From Melioribacteraceae bacterium (GTDB lineage Bacteria > Bacteroidota > Ignavibacteria > Ignavibacteriales > Melioribacteraceae): a DNA stretch of 64,000 nucleotides. The notes beneath the pieces are model-generated. The model was not told the origin of the DNA, made no database searches, and saw only the letters and a list, made by a program, of their open reading frames with translations. Of the stretch, positions 51,575-61,900 are shown one piece after another. Numbering within the stretch: position 1 is the stretch's first letter; each line of letters starts with the position of its first letter. The stretch spans positions 40,536 to 104,535 of the forward strand of contig JAFGMI010000023.1 of NCBI GenBank assembly GCA_016927595.1, given 5' to 3'. Position numbers and translations under genes: made by a program.

Positions 51575-51853
51575 ATGAAGCATTTAGTCATTAACAGGGC
51601 TAAACATCACAGGGAGGACAGCCTGAAATTATTCGAATTTTTGAGACAATATCTGTTTTTACCTATAAAGTCAGGCATACTAGGATTTTCCATTTTTTTT
51701 GTGATTTTAATCGCCACCAAATTCGCCGGCTATATTCTGGGTACATACACAAGTTTTACAATTAATGCAGATGATGTCATACTGTCATCGATTGGTTTTG
51801 TGCTTCTGTTTATATTAAAACTAACAGAAAACTCTAAGGAAAGGGCAACTTAG
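51575..51853 (+). CDS. Small membrane protein, unknown
   Basis: 92 residues with two predicted membrane helices (GILGFSIFFVILIATKFAGYI quoted in part as SIFFVILIATKF, and VILSSIGFVLLFILKL), basic N terminus (NRAKHHREDSLKLFEF) and a short charged tail. AAGAGG precedes ATG 51575 by 7 bases, which supports translation. No family recognised. It ends overlapping the prfA stop on the other strand by four bases, so the two are convergent without a clear shared terminator. Confidence 0.6.
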   Translation: MKHLVINRAKHHREDSLKLFEFLRQYLFLPIKSGILGFSIFFVILIATKFAGYILGTYTSFTINADDVILSSIGFVLLFILKLTENSKERAT

Positions 51854-52923
51854 CCGGCTTTCAGTTTTTCAGTTCTATCGGCTATTTGAATCTTTTCAAT
51901 TAATTCGAAAAGTTCACCTTCGATTATATTTGACAGGTTGTACAATGTAAGACCGATCCGATGGTCGGTTACGCGATTCTGCGGGAAGTTATATGTTCTT
52001 ATTTTATCGCTTCTGTCACCGCTCTTCACCATTGATTTCCGGGTCGCAGCCATCTGGCTGTTTTGCTCATGCATTTTAATATCGTATAATCTTGCTTTAA
52101 GTACTTTCATGGCTTTTTGTCTGTTCTTCAACTGAGATCTTTCATCCTGGCATTGTACAACAATTCCCGTCGGTAGATGCGTAATACGGATTGCGGTTTC
52201 CACCTTGTTGACGTTTTGACCGCCGGCACCGCCGCTTCTGTACACGTCTATTCTCAGATCGTTATGGTCGATTTCAACTTCAACATCTTCTACCTCCGGC
52301 AGAACCACAACCGATGCTGCGGATGTATGTACGCGTCCGCTGGCTTCTGTGGCAGGAACCCTCTGTACTCTGTGCACGCCGCTTTCGAACTTAAGGTCAC
52401 CGTAAACATCTTTTCCTCGTAAAGCGCACACCACCTCCTTAATACCTCCCATTGCAGCTTCATTAATATCTATTAGTTCTACCGTCCATCCTTTTAATTC
52501 CGCAAACCGCGAATACATTCTGAACAAATCGCCCGCAAACAATCCGGCTTCTTCGCCCCCTGTTCCGGCTCTTATTTCGAGGATTACATTTTTATCATCG
52601 TCGGGATCTTTGGGGATAAGCAGTAATTTAATTTTCTCTTCCAGTTCATCTCTTGTGACATTCAGTTCGTCAAGTTCGGTTTCGGCTAAATCCGTTAAAT
52701 CCTTATCATCCGAGGAATTAATTATCTCTTCATTACCTTTGATTTCTGATATTACTTTCATATACTTATTATAAGCTACAACTATATCTTCAAGGTCACT
52801 TCTCTCTTTACTTAATTTTATCAGCTGATCCTGTTTGGAAGTTATTTCAGGATCGGAGAGCTTTTCAGTTATTTTGTTATATTTTTCTTTTATTTCTTTC
52901 AGCTTGTCGATAAAATCCATCAT
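51850..52923 (-). CDS. prfA: Peptide chain release factor 1
   Basis: 357 residues. The GGQ loop that reaches the peptidyl-transferase centre is in YRSGGAGGQNVNKVETAIR, and the RF1-type PxT anticodon is PAT in HRVQRVPATEASGRVHTS, so it reads UAA and UAG. Length matches RF1. TATATTTA, one mismatch from TAnnTTTG, lies on the minus strand about 20 bases upstream and could be its promoter. No prmC methylase gene lies next to it. Confidence 0.95.
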   Translation of the reverse strand: MMDFIDKLKEIKEKYNKITEKLSDPEITSKQDQLIKLSKERSDLEDIVVAYNKYMKVISEIKGNEEIINSSDDKDLTDLAETELDELNVTRDELEEKIKLLLIPKDPDDDKNVILEIRAGTGGEEAGLFAGDLFRMYSRFAELKGWTVELIDINEAAMGGIKEVVCALRGKDVYGDLKFESGVHRVQRVPATEASGRVHTSAASVVVLPEVEDVEVEIDHNDLRIDVYRSGGAGGQNVNKVETAIRITHLPTGIVVQCQDERSQLKNRQKAMKVLKARLYDIKMHEQNSQMAATRKSMVKSGDRSDKIRTYNFPQNRVTDHRIGLTLYNLSNIIEGELFELIEKIQIADRTEKLKAG

Positions 52924-52987
52924 ATCCTCAGATTAAGAATCGTAAATATATTAAAGTATAGTTTTAAAAACTAAGGGTCCTCTGTTC

Positions 52988-54313
52988 CTAAGTCAGTCTG
53001 CGTAATATTGCAAGGTATTGAATTTGCTCGTTTCTATCGGGCAATTTGCTTCCATCTCTCGGCGGAATATTTTCCGTTCCCATCTTTAAAAGCATATCAT
53101 CAACAGCATCGAACATATTGATGTTCGGATATAAATTATCTCTGAGATAATGAATTAGTTTCATTGTCCGGAATGCATCGAACCACTGCCTTTTCTGAAC
53201 GGACAACTGCTCAGACGATTTTGAATTGTCCAAAATTTTTCTGAAGCTTTTTTCAAAATCGTTTTCAGTAAGAAACTGCTGTAACCCGGTATTTAATTCG
53301 CCGGCAGCGGTCAGTAAGAATTCAGGATCCGAAGAGCGGTTGGCGTAAAATAACTTATGCCATGATTTCAGTAATTCAAATATTTCCGGTGCATATAATG
53401 AATACTCATCATGAGTTTTTGACAGGAATCTGTTTACCCTTTGACCGGTGCCAAAAGGAACCCGCCACGAAGTACGTCCGGAAGGATAAACAACAGCAGA
53501 GCTGATTTTATTTATCGGGTAAAGCTTGGCGAGTTTCTGCATAAAGTAAAAATCTTCCCCGGCTTTTCTCTTGTTCATACCCTGCGCCCGGATGTATGCT
53601 TCATGAGTGCACACGATTGTTGAACCTACTGTATGATAGGCATATGGAGATTCAGAGTATAGTAATCCCAGCACATAGTATCTTAAGAATATTTCATAAC
53701 ATATTATTGCATCAGCTTCCTCTCCTTCCTCTGGCAGCGTGTGCTCAAATTGAACAAAGCCTGCCTCATAGTCATTTTTGTCACATTCCTCCACAATAGC
53801 TGTAAGATAATTCCCCGCTACTTTACAATCCGCATCCAGACAAATTATAAGGTTCTTCCCCTCGCCCGGATAATCGAATAATTTTAATGCAATATCCATT
53901 CCGGTTTTTCTTGCAAGACCAACTCCGCCGTATTTGTCATCCAGTGCCAGTCCGTGGCTGGAACAATCAATTAATCCTATATTTAATCCGGAGTCTTTAA
54001 TTTCAGTCATCAAATAATTATCACTCTTTGACTGGATTAAATCTCGCAGTAATAAAATTGTGTCCCGGTTGTTTGCTTTAACTTCGTTTTCGGAAGACTC
54101 TGTATTATTCACTACGAATAGAAACAGACTTTCAGAAAAGTATTTATTATCCGACGATGTGATAGAGCCGAGCAGTGTTTTAATGTTTTCATATTCGGCA
54201 ATTACCGGGATTACAATAATGTTTTTATAAATTCCTGATCCCGCTGACTCAACCCGCCATTTCTTATTTGAATATTTTGAAATGTATTTTTCAACTTCAA
54301 CAGGTAATTTCAT
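52988..54313 (-). CDS. Glycosyltransferase family 2 protein
   Basis: 441 residues, no signal peptide. A GT-A fold is suggested by IVIPVIAEYENIKTLL, the nucleotide-sugar DxD-like LIICLDADCKVAGNYL, GGVGLARKTGMDIAL and the acceptor region GEDFYFMQKLAKLY. The C-terminal 140 residues are helical and extend beyond the catalytic core. Substrate unknown. It overlaps miaA by one base at the shared junction (54313), so the two are probably co-transcribed, though functionally unrelated. Confidence 0.8.
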   Translation of the reverse strand: MKLPVEVEKYISKYSNKKWRVESAGSGIYKNIIVIPVIAEYENIKTLLGSITSSDNKYFSESLFLFVVNNTESSENEVKANNRDTILLLRDLIQSKSDNYLMTEIKDSGLNIGLIDCSSHGLALDDKYGGVGLARKTGMDIALKLFDYPGEGKNLIICLDADCKVAGNYLTAIVEECDKNDYEAGFVQFEHTLPEEGEEADAIICYEIFLRYYVLGLLYSESPYAYHTVGSTIVCTHEAYIRAQGMNKRKAGEDFYFMQKLAKLYPINKISSAVVYPSGRTSWRVPFGTGQRVNRFLSKTHDEYSLYAPEIFELLKSWHKLFYANRSSDPEFLLTAAGELNTGLQQFLTENDFEKSFRKILDNSKSSEQLSVQKRQWFDAFRTMKLIHYLRDNLYPNINMFDAVDDMLLKMGTENIPPRDGSKLPDRNEQIQYLAILRRLT

Positions 54314-55215
54314 CAGTTATCCAGGTATTCATTTATAAGTTTTTCAGCTTTATTAACTGAGGCGGGTTCAAGCCAGTTTATTACAGTACCCTCTTTTTCC
54401 ATTTTTCTGAACCATGTCATTTGCCGTTTGGCAAACCGATGTATGGCACTGTTAAGTTTTTGATACATATCATTATAATTAATAGAACCCGATAAGTATA
54501 ATCCCACATATTTATATTCAAGGCCGAAGTAATTCAATTTTTCATACGATATGCCTTTATTAATAAGTTCTTCAACCTCTTCAATCAAACCGTTCTTTAA
54601 CCTTAGTTTTAACCTTTCTGTAATTCTCGTTTTAATTTCTTCACGTTTCAATGTGATGCCTAAATTCAAAGAGTCGATTTCGGGAAACTGTGTTTCCGTC
54701 TCTTCAGCTTCTGCAATTATAATAGCTCTGATTAGTCTTTCTTTACTATTTAAATCGGTAATATTGTGTTGACCAGGTTTGAGCTTTAACAAGAGTTTGC
54801 GTAAATGATCCTCTTTAAAATTATTTAGTTCTATCGATCTCGGGCTGTTGAAATCCACTTCCGTCATCTTGTAATTCTGGATTACCGAACTGATATACAA
54901 TCCGGTTCCGCCGACCAGAAAAGGTGTTTTCGATTTACTTATGATTTCATTGTAGGAATTGTAAAACATCCTTTGGAATGTATACAGATTAAATTCGTCC
55001 GACGGCTCTAATATATCGATTAGATGATATGTAATTTTTTCGTCCCCGATCCGGTACTCGTAAAGATCTTTACCAGTACCTATGTCCATAAATTTGTAAA
55101 CCTGTCTGCTGTCTGCTGAAATAATTTCACCGTTAAAAATATGAGCCACTGAAACTGCAAATTTAGTTTTGCCGACAGCTGTTGGACCGAGGATAGTAAT
55201 TAGTTTACTATTCAT
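54313..55215 (-). CDS. miaA: tRNA dimethylallyltransferase
   Basis: 300 residues. P-loop GPTAVGKTKFA at the N terminus, DSRQVYKFMDIGTGK, FLVGGTGLYISS and the C-terminal RFAKRQMTWFRKM are MiaA signatures. It transfers a dimethylallyl group to A37 of tRNAs reading U-starting codons. It lies between the kinase-like protein at 55241 and the glycosyltransferase, all on the minus strand with gaps of 25 and -1 bases, so it may be part of a small operon. Confidence 0.95.
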   Translation of the reverse strand: MNSKLITILGPTAVGKTKFAVSVAHIFNGEIISADSRQVYKFMDIGTGKDLYEYRIGDEKITYHLIDILEPSDEFNLYTFQRMFYNSYNEIISKSKTPFLVGGTGLYISSVIQNYKMTEVDFNSPRSIELNNFKEDHLRKLLLKLKPGQHNITDLNSKERLIRAIIIAEAEETETQFPEIDSLNLGITLKREEIKTRITERLKLRLKNGLIEEVEELINKGISYEKLNYFGLEYKYVGLYLSGSINYNDMYQKLNSAIHRFAKRQMTWFRKMEKEGTVINWLEPASVNKAEKLINEYLDN

Positions 55216-55240
55216 GTGATGTGATGCTTATAAAAACTAC

Positions 55241-57424
55241 CTATCGTGCGACAGGAAATGTAACAATAAATGTTGCTCCTTCGCCAACTTCGCTTTTCAC
55301 CTTGATTGTACCGCCGTGTTCTTCGATTATTTTTTTTGTGATTGATAATCCCAGTCCCGTTCCCTCTTTTTTACCATGCGACATGAAGGGTTCAAATATT
55401 TTGGACTGCAGGTTCTCAGGTATCCCAAGACCATTATCTTTTATAAAAATGTTTACTGCATTCTTTTCCAGTTTTGTCGTGACTGTAATATTACCGCCTT
55501 CGGGCATTGCGTCGCAGGCGTTTTTAACTATATGCTGGAAGCATTGGAAAAATTGCTTCTCCGATATTTTAACGTTAACATCTTTATCATATTCTTTTGT
55601 AATGCTGCAGCCCCTGGAACTGACGAATGCTTCAAGTCTGTGTATATAATCATCCAGAACAGTATTCAATCGTGTAACGACACTTCTTATAACTATCTGT
55701 CCCTCTGAATATGCAGATGTGGATTGAACAAGATCTGCGATATGGTTTAACTGATCCAGAAGCATATCAACTACTTTGGACACATCCTCGCTCAGTTCTT
55801 TTGCTTTAAGATGTTCAGCGTATCTTTTACTAACCAGTATAGGTTTTTTAATATCCTGTATCAGAAAATTCGCCATCTTACCCAGCGAGGATATCCTCTC
55901 CCCCGAAATAAGCTGTTCAACCAGCTCGGCATTCTGCAGTGCCATTGCTGCATGAATTGATAACGATTCGAGGAGTTCTTCATCCAAAGAAGAGAATTTC
56001 CCTCCTTTGCTGTTAAGTAACTGAAGCACACCTACGATGTCTTCGTTTCTGTTCCGGACAGGGAAGCAAATCATACTTTTGGTTACATAGCCGCTGGACT
56101 TATCAAAAGATGTGTTAAACCTCGGGTCGTTTTGTACATCTTCAAGATTTATCAGCTCGCCTTTTTCAGCTACCCAGCCTGCGATACCTTCACCTATCTG
56201 AAGTTTAATTTCTTTGAATTCATTCCCCATCGCAACTTTAGACCAAAGCTCATTCTTTTCCTTATCGACGAGGTATAAAGTTCCTCTGTCGGCTTCTGTT
56301 AATTCACAGGCGACATTAACAATATTTTTAAGAACATCGTCAATTTGAATGTTGGTATTTACAAGCGTTGCCGCCTTGTTGATTTTTTCCAGGAATTCCA
56401 CTGTTTCTGCACATTTTGACATATCTTTTTTCACTTCTTCTGTAAATTTATCAGCTTTAATTTTTACTTTTTCTTCAGGCTTCGGTTCAGGAATAACTTT
56501 CTCTTCAACTTCCGCCTTTTCCTGCTCAACCGGTTTTTCATCATCAAAAATATCCGAAGCGACAGAATCCGGTTCGGGAGACTCAGATGAAATTTCGTCG
56601 GGTAATTCGTCATATGGAATAGTACTGCCAGGATCCTCGGCTAAATTATTTGCTTCGGTAGTTTCTTTGCTACTGTCGTTACTGAAGTTGTAACTTTTTT
56701 CATATTCATCTAAACCACTTATATCCTCCGTTTTTGAATTCAAGGAAATATTGCTATCAGACTGACTCTCAAGTGAAGCATAAAAGGAATCCAGATCATC
56801 GTCTCCTTGTACAGAACTTTCTGAAGGTATTATTTCGGATTCGTTTGAGGCACCCGGCTCTTCAAGTGAACTGTAAAAACTTTCCAGGTCCTCAGCGGGT
56901 TGTTCATCCGAATGAATTTCAGCTTTGGGTTCAGCTGAATCAGAAGAAAAGAGCTCTTCGGCTGGGAGGGGTGTTTCGGGAACTTGATCCCCGGCTTCGG
57001 GCGCCTCTTCTCCGATTTCCAATTCTTCTTTTTGAATATTCGCATAGATATTATTCAGGATTTCAAAATTCTGTTCTATCAAATTATCAACCTCAGGCTT
57101 GGATAAAGTGATGATGTATGAATCTCTAAGCGCAACAGCTGTAGACTTTCTTTTTTTGTTTTCGATAAATTCATCACAGCCAAAAAAGTCGTTGTCTGTA
57201 AATATTAAAGAAACTGCTTTCGAACCTGATTTCTTATGCAGTACATTAACTTCACCGCTTACGATAAGATATATCTTATCAGATTCATCTGATTCTCTGA
57301 ATAAAATCTGACCTTCACTTACGGTTAATAAGTTGCCCTTAATATTAGAGAGATCAATATCTTCGAATAGGATGTTTTTAAGCAACTTATTATTTTGCAG
57401 AGCAATTTTTATTTGATTTTCCAT
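55241..57424 (-). CDS. cNMP-binding / GAF / histidine-kinase-like protein lacking the phospho-histidine
   Basis: About 727 residues from ATG 57424 (a start 24 bases earlier is possible but overlaps the divergent gene more). Residues 10-130 form a cyclic-nucleotide-binding-like domain (LTVSEGQILFRESDESD). 150-330 is an acidic, low-complexity linker. 350-500 is a GAF domain (LTEADRGTLYLVD, GWVAEKGEL). The C-terminal part has an intact HATPase (KNACDAMPEGGN, IKDNGLGIP, GTGLGLSITKKI). In the dimerisation helix, where AHELxNP is expected, it reads FLIQDIKKP, so the phosphoacceptor histidine is glutamine. It may be a sensor ATPase or a partner of another kinase. Confidence 0.82.
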   Translation of the reverse strand: MENQIKIALQNNKLLKNILFEDIDLSNIKGNLLTVSEGQILFRESDESDKIYLIVSGEVNVLHKKSGSKAVSLIFTDNDFFGCDEFIENKKRKSTAVALRDSYIITLSKPEVDNLIEQNFEILNNIYANIQKEELEIGEEAPEAGDQVPETPLPAEELFSSDSAEPKAEIHSDEQPAEDLESFYSSLEEPGASNESEIIPSESSVQGDDDLDSFYASLESQSDSNISLNSKTEDISGLDEYEKSYNFSNDSSKETTEANNLAEDPGSTIPYDELPDEISSESPEPDSVASDIFDDEKPVEQEKAEVEEKVIPEPKPEEKVKIKADKFTEEVKKDMSKCAETVEFLEKINKAATLVNTNIQIDDVLKNIVNVACELTEADRGTLYLVDKEKNELWSKVAMGNEFKEIKLQIGEGIAGWVAEKGELINLEDVQNDPRFNTSFDKSSGYVTKSMICFPVRNRNEDIVGVLQLLNSKGGKFSSLDEELLESLSIHAAMALQNAELVEQLISGERISSLGKMANFLIQDIKKPILVSKRYAEHLKAKELSEDVSKVVDMLLDQLNHIADLVQSTSAYSEGQIVIRSVVTRLNTVLDDYIHRLEAFVSSRGCSITKEYDKDVNVKISEKQFFQCFQHIVKNACDAMPEGGNITVTTKLEKNAVNIFIKDNGLGIPENLQSKIFEPFMSHGKKEGTGLGLSITKKIIEEHGGTIKVKSEVGEGATFIVTFPVAR

Positions 57425-57439
57425 TTTAGGATCTCGCGA

Positions 57440-58054
57440 ATGTTTCAAAAAGATCTATTGAAAGCAAACAGACATTTATCAAAACACGACAAAGTTTTAC
57501 AAAGAATAATAAAAAAGTACGGTAATTGCAATTTACAACCTAATGGCAAATACTTCAATGATTTAGTGGAATCTATAATTAGCCAGCAGCTTTCGGGGGC
57601 ATCGGCAAATTCCATCAAAAAGAAGCTGTTTACGCATTATGGAAATAAAATCAGCCCCGAAAAAATTATTTCGACCAGTGAAGAAACTCTGCGTTCTTTA
57701 GGATTGTCGGGGCAAAAACTGAAATACATTAAGGATCTTTCGGAGAAACTAACCACTAAAGAAATTTCTTTAAGAGGAATACGAAATAAAAGTAATGAAG
57801 AAGTAATTGAAATATTAACCGGAGTTAAGGGTATCGGGATTTGGACAGCTCAAATGTTTCTTATATTTACGCTCGGCAGGCTGAATATTTTTCCGACCGG
57901 AGATCTTGGTATTAAAAAGGGTATAATGTTAAATTACGGACTCGGAAAATTGCCGGATGAATCTACAATGCTTGAAATCGCAAGACGCAATAATTGGTCG
58001 CCTTACGAATCCGTTGCAAGCTGGTATATTTGGAAATCACTCGAAAACAGGTGA
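57440..58054 (+). CDS. DNA-3-methyladenine glycosylase, AlkA-like (HhH-GPD)
   Basis: 204 residues from ATG 57440. The helix-hairpin-helix and catalytic region is GVKGIGIWTAQMFLIFTLGR with the aspartate in FPTGDLGIKKG, and VESIISQQLSGASANSI is the family N-terminal block. It removes alkylated purines in base-excision repair. It is shorter than E. coli AlkA and lacks the N-terminal beta domain, like many bacterial homologues. Its start lies only 15 bases from the start of the divergent kinase-like gene, so promoters of one lie inside the other. Confidence 0.88.
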   Translation: MFQKDLLKANRHLSKHDKVLQRIIKKYGNCNLQPNGKYFNDLVESIISQQLSGASANSIKKKLFTHYGNKISPEKIISTSEETLRSLGLSGQKLKYIKDLSEKLTTKEISLRGIRNKSNEEVIEILTGVKGIGIWTAQMFLIFTLGRLNIFPTGDLGIKKGIMLNYGLGKLPDESTMLEIARRNNWSPYESVASWYIWKSLENR

Positions 58055-58123
58055 TACCGTTTAGTCATTAGATTTATTACTGGTTAATCACGAATCTTTT
58101 TTAAACAAACAGCATCCAATATT

Positions 58124-58693
58124 TTGAGCGAACCAGAGTTAATAGAAAAAGCAAAAGAAGGAAACAGGCAGGCACTAGCCCAGCTCGTAAAGAATTACGA
58201 ACAGACTATATATAATTTTGCTTTTAAAGTCTGCAGAAACAAGGACAGGGCTGAGCATACCATGCAGGAAACATTTCTGAGCATGGTTAAATCGATAAGC
58301 CAGTTTTCCGGTAAGTCTAAATTATCAACCTGGCTTTATACTATTGTATCGAATCATTGTTTAATGCAGGCTCGTTCAAACAAGAACAAGTTCTTTGATT
58401 CACTTGACGATGATGAATTATATATTGACGAATCCGAGATAGCCGAGTGGAAAGTTACGCCTGATCAGGTTGCTGAAAATAATGAGCTGAAAGAAATTCT
58501 TGATAACGCCATTCAGAAACTTCCTCAGGATTACAAAATTGTTTTTCTTCTGCGGGACGTTGAAGGATTGTCAACAGAGGAGACGGCAAATGTCGTTGAT
58601 GTATCCGTTCCGGCTGTAAAGTCAAGGCTTCATAGAGCAAGAGCATTTTTAAGAAGTGAACTAAACAAAGTCCTTAAAAATGGAAAAGAATAA
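58124..58693 (+). CDS. RNA polymerase sigma factor, ECF-like
   Basis: 189 residues. Region 2 is seen in YNFAFKVCRNKDRAEHTMQETFLSM, region 2.4 in FSGKSKLSTWLYTIVSNHCL, and region 4 in LPQDYKIVFLLRDVEGLSTEETANVVDVSVPAVKSRLHRAR (quoted in parts). The start is TTG 58124; no in-frame ATG precedes it close by. It overlaps the next gene by 14 bases, so sigma and partner are translated together. The regulon is unknown. Confidence 0.9.
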   Translation: MSEPELIEKAKEGNRQALAQLVKNYEQTIYNFAFKVCRNKDRAEHTMQETFLSMVKSISQFSGKSKLSTWLYTIVSNHCLMQARSNKNKFFDSLDDDELYIDESEIAEWKVTPDQVAENNELKEILDNAIQKLPQDYKIVFLLRDVEGLSTEETANVVDVSVPAVKSRLHRARAFLRSELNKVLKNGKE

Positions 58694-58919
58694 AATAACC
58701 TGTAAAGAAGTGATGAATCACATTTGTGATAACCTGGGCGAAGACCTCGATTCACCTAAATGCGTTGCCATCAAAGAACATCTTGAGAATTGTGAAAGCT
58801 GTCAGAAGTATTTTCACTCGGTTGAAAGCACAATTCAGTTCTATAAAATTTACAATGCTGAACTCCCTGAAGAATCACACAATAAACTGATGGATTACCT
58901 GGGTCTTTCCGACGAATAA
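58680..58919 (+). CDS. Small zinc-finger anti-sigma factor candidate
   Basis: 79 residues with the ZAS-type pattern H-x3-C-x2-C (HLENCESC) after an upstream cysteine, as in zinc-binding anti-sigma factors. It has no membrane segment, so it would act in the cytoplasm. The 14-base overlap with the sigma gene supports a sigma/anti-sigma pair. It lacks a C-terminal sensor domain, so the signal would reach it by another route or through redox or metal chemistry at the cysteines. Confidence 0.7.
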   Translation: MEKNKITCKEVMNHICDNLGEDLDSPKCVAIKEHLENCESCQKYFHSVESTIQFYKIYNAELPEESHNKLMDYLGLSDE

Positions 58920-58960
58920 TCTGCATTTCCGGAATCTTCTTATCAACGGAAGTAATGTTG

Positions 58961-61900
58961 TTAACTATATTCCGCCCAGCTTTTAATACTTGCCTCGGAA
59001 CTTTCAAATTGCAGAAAAGCTCTTATAAACCTTTTGGCTATTTGTGTATTTGTAATCAATGGAATATTTAAATCTATCGCTTTTCTTCTTACAAGGTAAT
59101 CGCTGTCAAGCTCTGTCTTTTCGGTAGTTTTAGGTATATTTATTACAAGATCAATTTTCCCGTCGTTTAAGTAAGTAAGAATCGATGGTTCAACATTATC
59201 ATAGGGTCTGTTCAGGGGTTCTACCGGTATACCGTTTTCACTGTAAAAATCGGCGGTTCCTTTAGTACCGTAAAATTTAATCCCCAGTCTGGAAAGCATT
59301 CTTAACTCATCAAGCACCAGCGCCTTTTCTTTCAGTGTGCCGGTCGAAAGAAGCACCCCTTTCTGCGGCGAACGAAAACCCGTTGATAAAAGGCTGAGCA
59401 TAAAGGCTTCGTTGAAATCATCTCCCAGGCATGCAACCTCTCCTGTTGAGGACATTTCGACACCGACCACCGGATCAGACCCTTTCAGTCTGGTAAACGA
59501 AAACTGCGAGGCTTTGACACCAACGTAATCGAGGTCGAAGGAGGAGCCGCTTATACGCGGCGGTTTCTCGCCGATCATTAATTTTGTAGCAATATCGATG
59601 AAGTTTATTTTAAGTACTTTTGATACGAACGGAAAACTTCTCGAAGCACGCAGGTTGCATTCGATTACTTTTACATCATTATCTTTAGCTATAAACTGGA
59701 TGTTGAATGGTCCGGTAATTTCCAGGGCTTTTGCTATGTTTTTTGTAATCAGTTTAACTCGTCTCATTGTTTCAAGATAAGTCCGCTGCGGCGGTAATAC
59801 TATTGTTGCATCTCCTGAATGCACGCCGGCGTTTTCCACATGTTCGGAAATAGCGTAGCAGAAAAGCTCCCCGTTATCTGCAACTGCGTCCACTTCTATC
59901 TCACGTGCATCTGTAATAAACTTGCTTATAACTACGGGATGTTCCTGGCTTATATCGGAGGCTTTTTTCAGATACTCTTCAAGTTCATCCTCATTTAATA
60001 CAATACTCATTGCAGCACCGCTCAATACATAACTTGGTCTTATCAATGCGGGGTACGTAACACGTCTGCAAAATTCCTTAGCAGATTCGAGATCGGTAAG
60101 CTCTTTCCATTCGGGCTGGTCAATTTCAAGTTCATCGAGAATTGCCGAGAATTTATCCCTGCTTTCGGCATTATGTATTTGTTTTGGCGATGTGCCAAGA
60201 ATCGGTACATTATTATTGTACAGTTTCATTGCAAGGTTGTTAGGGATCTGTCCGCCCATCGATACTATAAATCCTTTCGGATTTTCTTTATCATAAATAT
60301 CCAGTATTCTTTCAAGACTCATCTCCTCAAAATAAAGTTTACTGCATATATCGTGATCAGTACTCACTGTCTCGGGATTATAATTTATCATTATCGATTT
60401 ATATCCGTGTTCCTCCAGAGTCATAGCAGCGTTAACACAGCACCAGTCGAACTCAACTGACGACCCGATCCGGTAAGGACCGCCTCCCAGAACCACTATC
60501 TGATCATCCTCGCCCGGAGAAATATCGTCATCAAAACCGTTGTAAGTCATGTAAAGGTAATTTGTCTGCGCAGGATATTCCGCAGCAAGTGTATCTATCT
60601 GTTTCACGGCAGGAATAATTTTTAATTCCTTTCTTCGGTTACGAACTTCCACTTCCTCACTACCGGTTAGAATGGCAATCTGCTTGTCGGAAAAACCTTT
60701 CTGTTTAGTCAGCAGAAATTTTTCACGGCTTATCTCCGATAGTTTTCTGCCTTTAAGTTCCCTGCTTAGTTCAATTATATTCTTCATCTTGTAAAGGAAC
60801 CACCGGTCAATTCTGGACATTTCGTGCAGTCTGTCAATACTGTATCCGTTCATCAGGGCTTTTGCAATAAAGTAAACCCGTTTGTCCGTCGGCGTCTCTA
60901 TTTGTTCATTCAGATTATCCGTATCAATATTGTTGCATACGAGACCGTTCATACCAATATCGAGCATACGGATAGCTTTCTGCATCACTTCTTCAAAGCT
61001 TCTTCCTATTGCCATCACCTCTCCGACAGATTTCATTTCGGAGCCCAGTTCCTGGCTCACCTTACTGAATTTCTGCAGGTCCCACCGCGGGAATTTAAGA
61101 ACAACATAATCAAGAGCAGGCTCAAAACAAGATGACGTCTCTTTAGTTATAATGTTCTCGATTTCGTTAAGGTTATAATCAATTGCAAGTTTGGTGGCAA
61201 CAAATGCCAAAGGATATCCGGTAGCTTTCGATGCGAGAGCTGAACTCCTGCTTAATCTGGCGTTAACTTCAATTATTCTGTAATCGTCTTCGAAGGGAGA
61301 CAGCGCATACTGGATGTTACATTCGCCTATTATACCGAGATGCCGTATCAGTTTTATTCCGATTGAACGAAGCTTAAAATTTTCTTTTGCGGATAATGTT
61401 TGAACCGGGGCAACAACAATGCTGTCACCTGTATGAATCCCCATCGGATCAAAATTTTCCATGTTACAGACAGTGATGCAGTTATTGTACTTATCACGCA
61501 CAATTTCATATTCGATTTCTTTCCAGCCGTAGAGCGATTCCTCGATCAATATCTGATTCGTGAAGGAAAAAGCGCGTCTGGTTTTCTCGGTTAATTCATC
61601 CCCGTTGTTTACAATGCCCGAACCTAAACCACCCAAAGCATAGGCAATTCTTACCATTACCGGGTAACCGATTTCAGCAGCCGCTTTCTTCGCTTCTTCG
61701 ACATTGTGAACCGTTTTACTTACAGCGACTTTTAACCCTGCTTCCATCACTCTCTCGGCAAATAAAAATCTGTCTTCTGTATCTTTGATAGAGCTTACAG
61801 GTGTTCCTAAAACTTTTACGTTGTATTTGTCGAGTATTCCCTTATCGTATAAATCTACGCCCGTATTAAGTGCTGTCTGCCCTCCGAACCCAAGCAGTAT

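Noticed and set aside
55221..55649. 142-codon ORF on the + strand
   Set aside because: Antisense shadow of the HATPase domain of the kinase-like protein.
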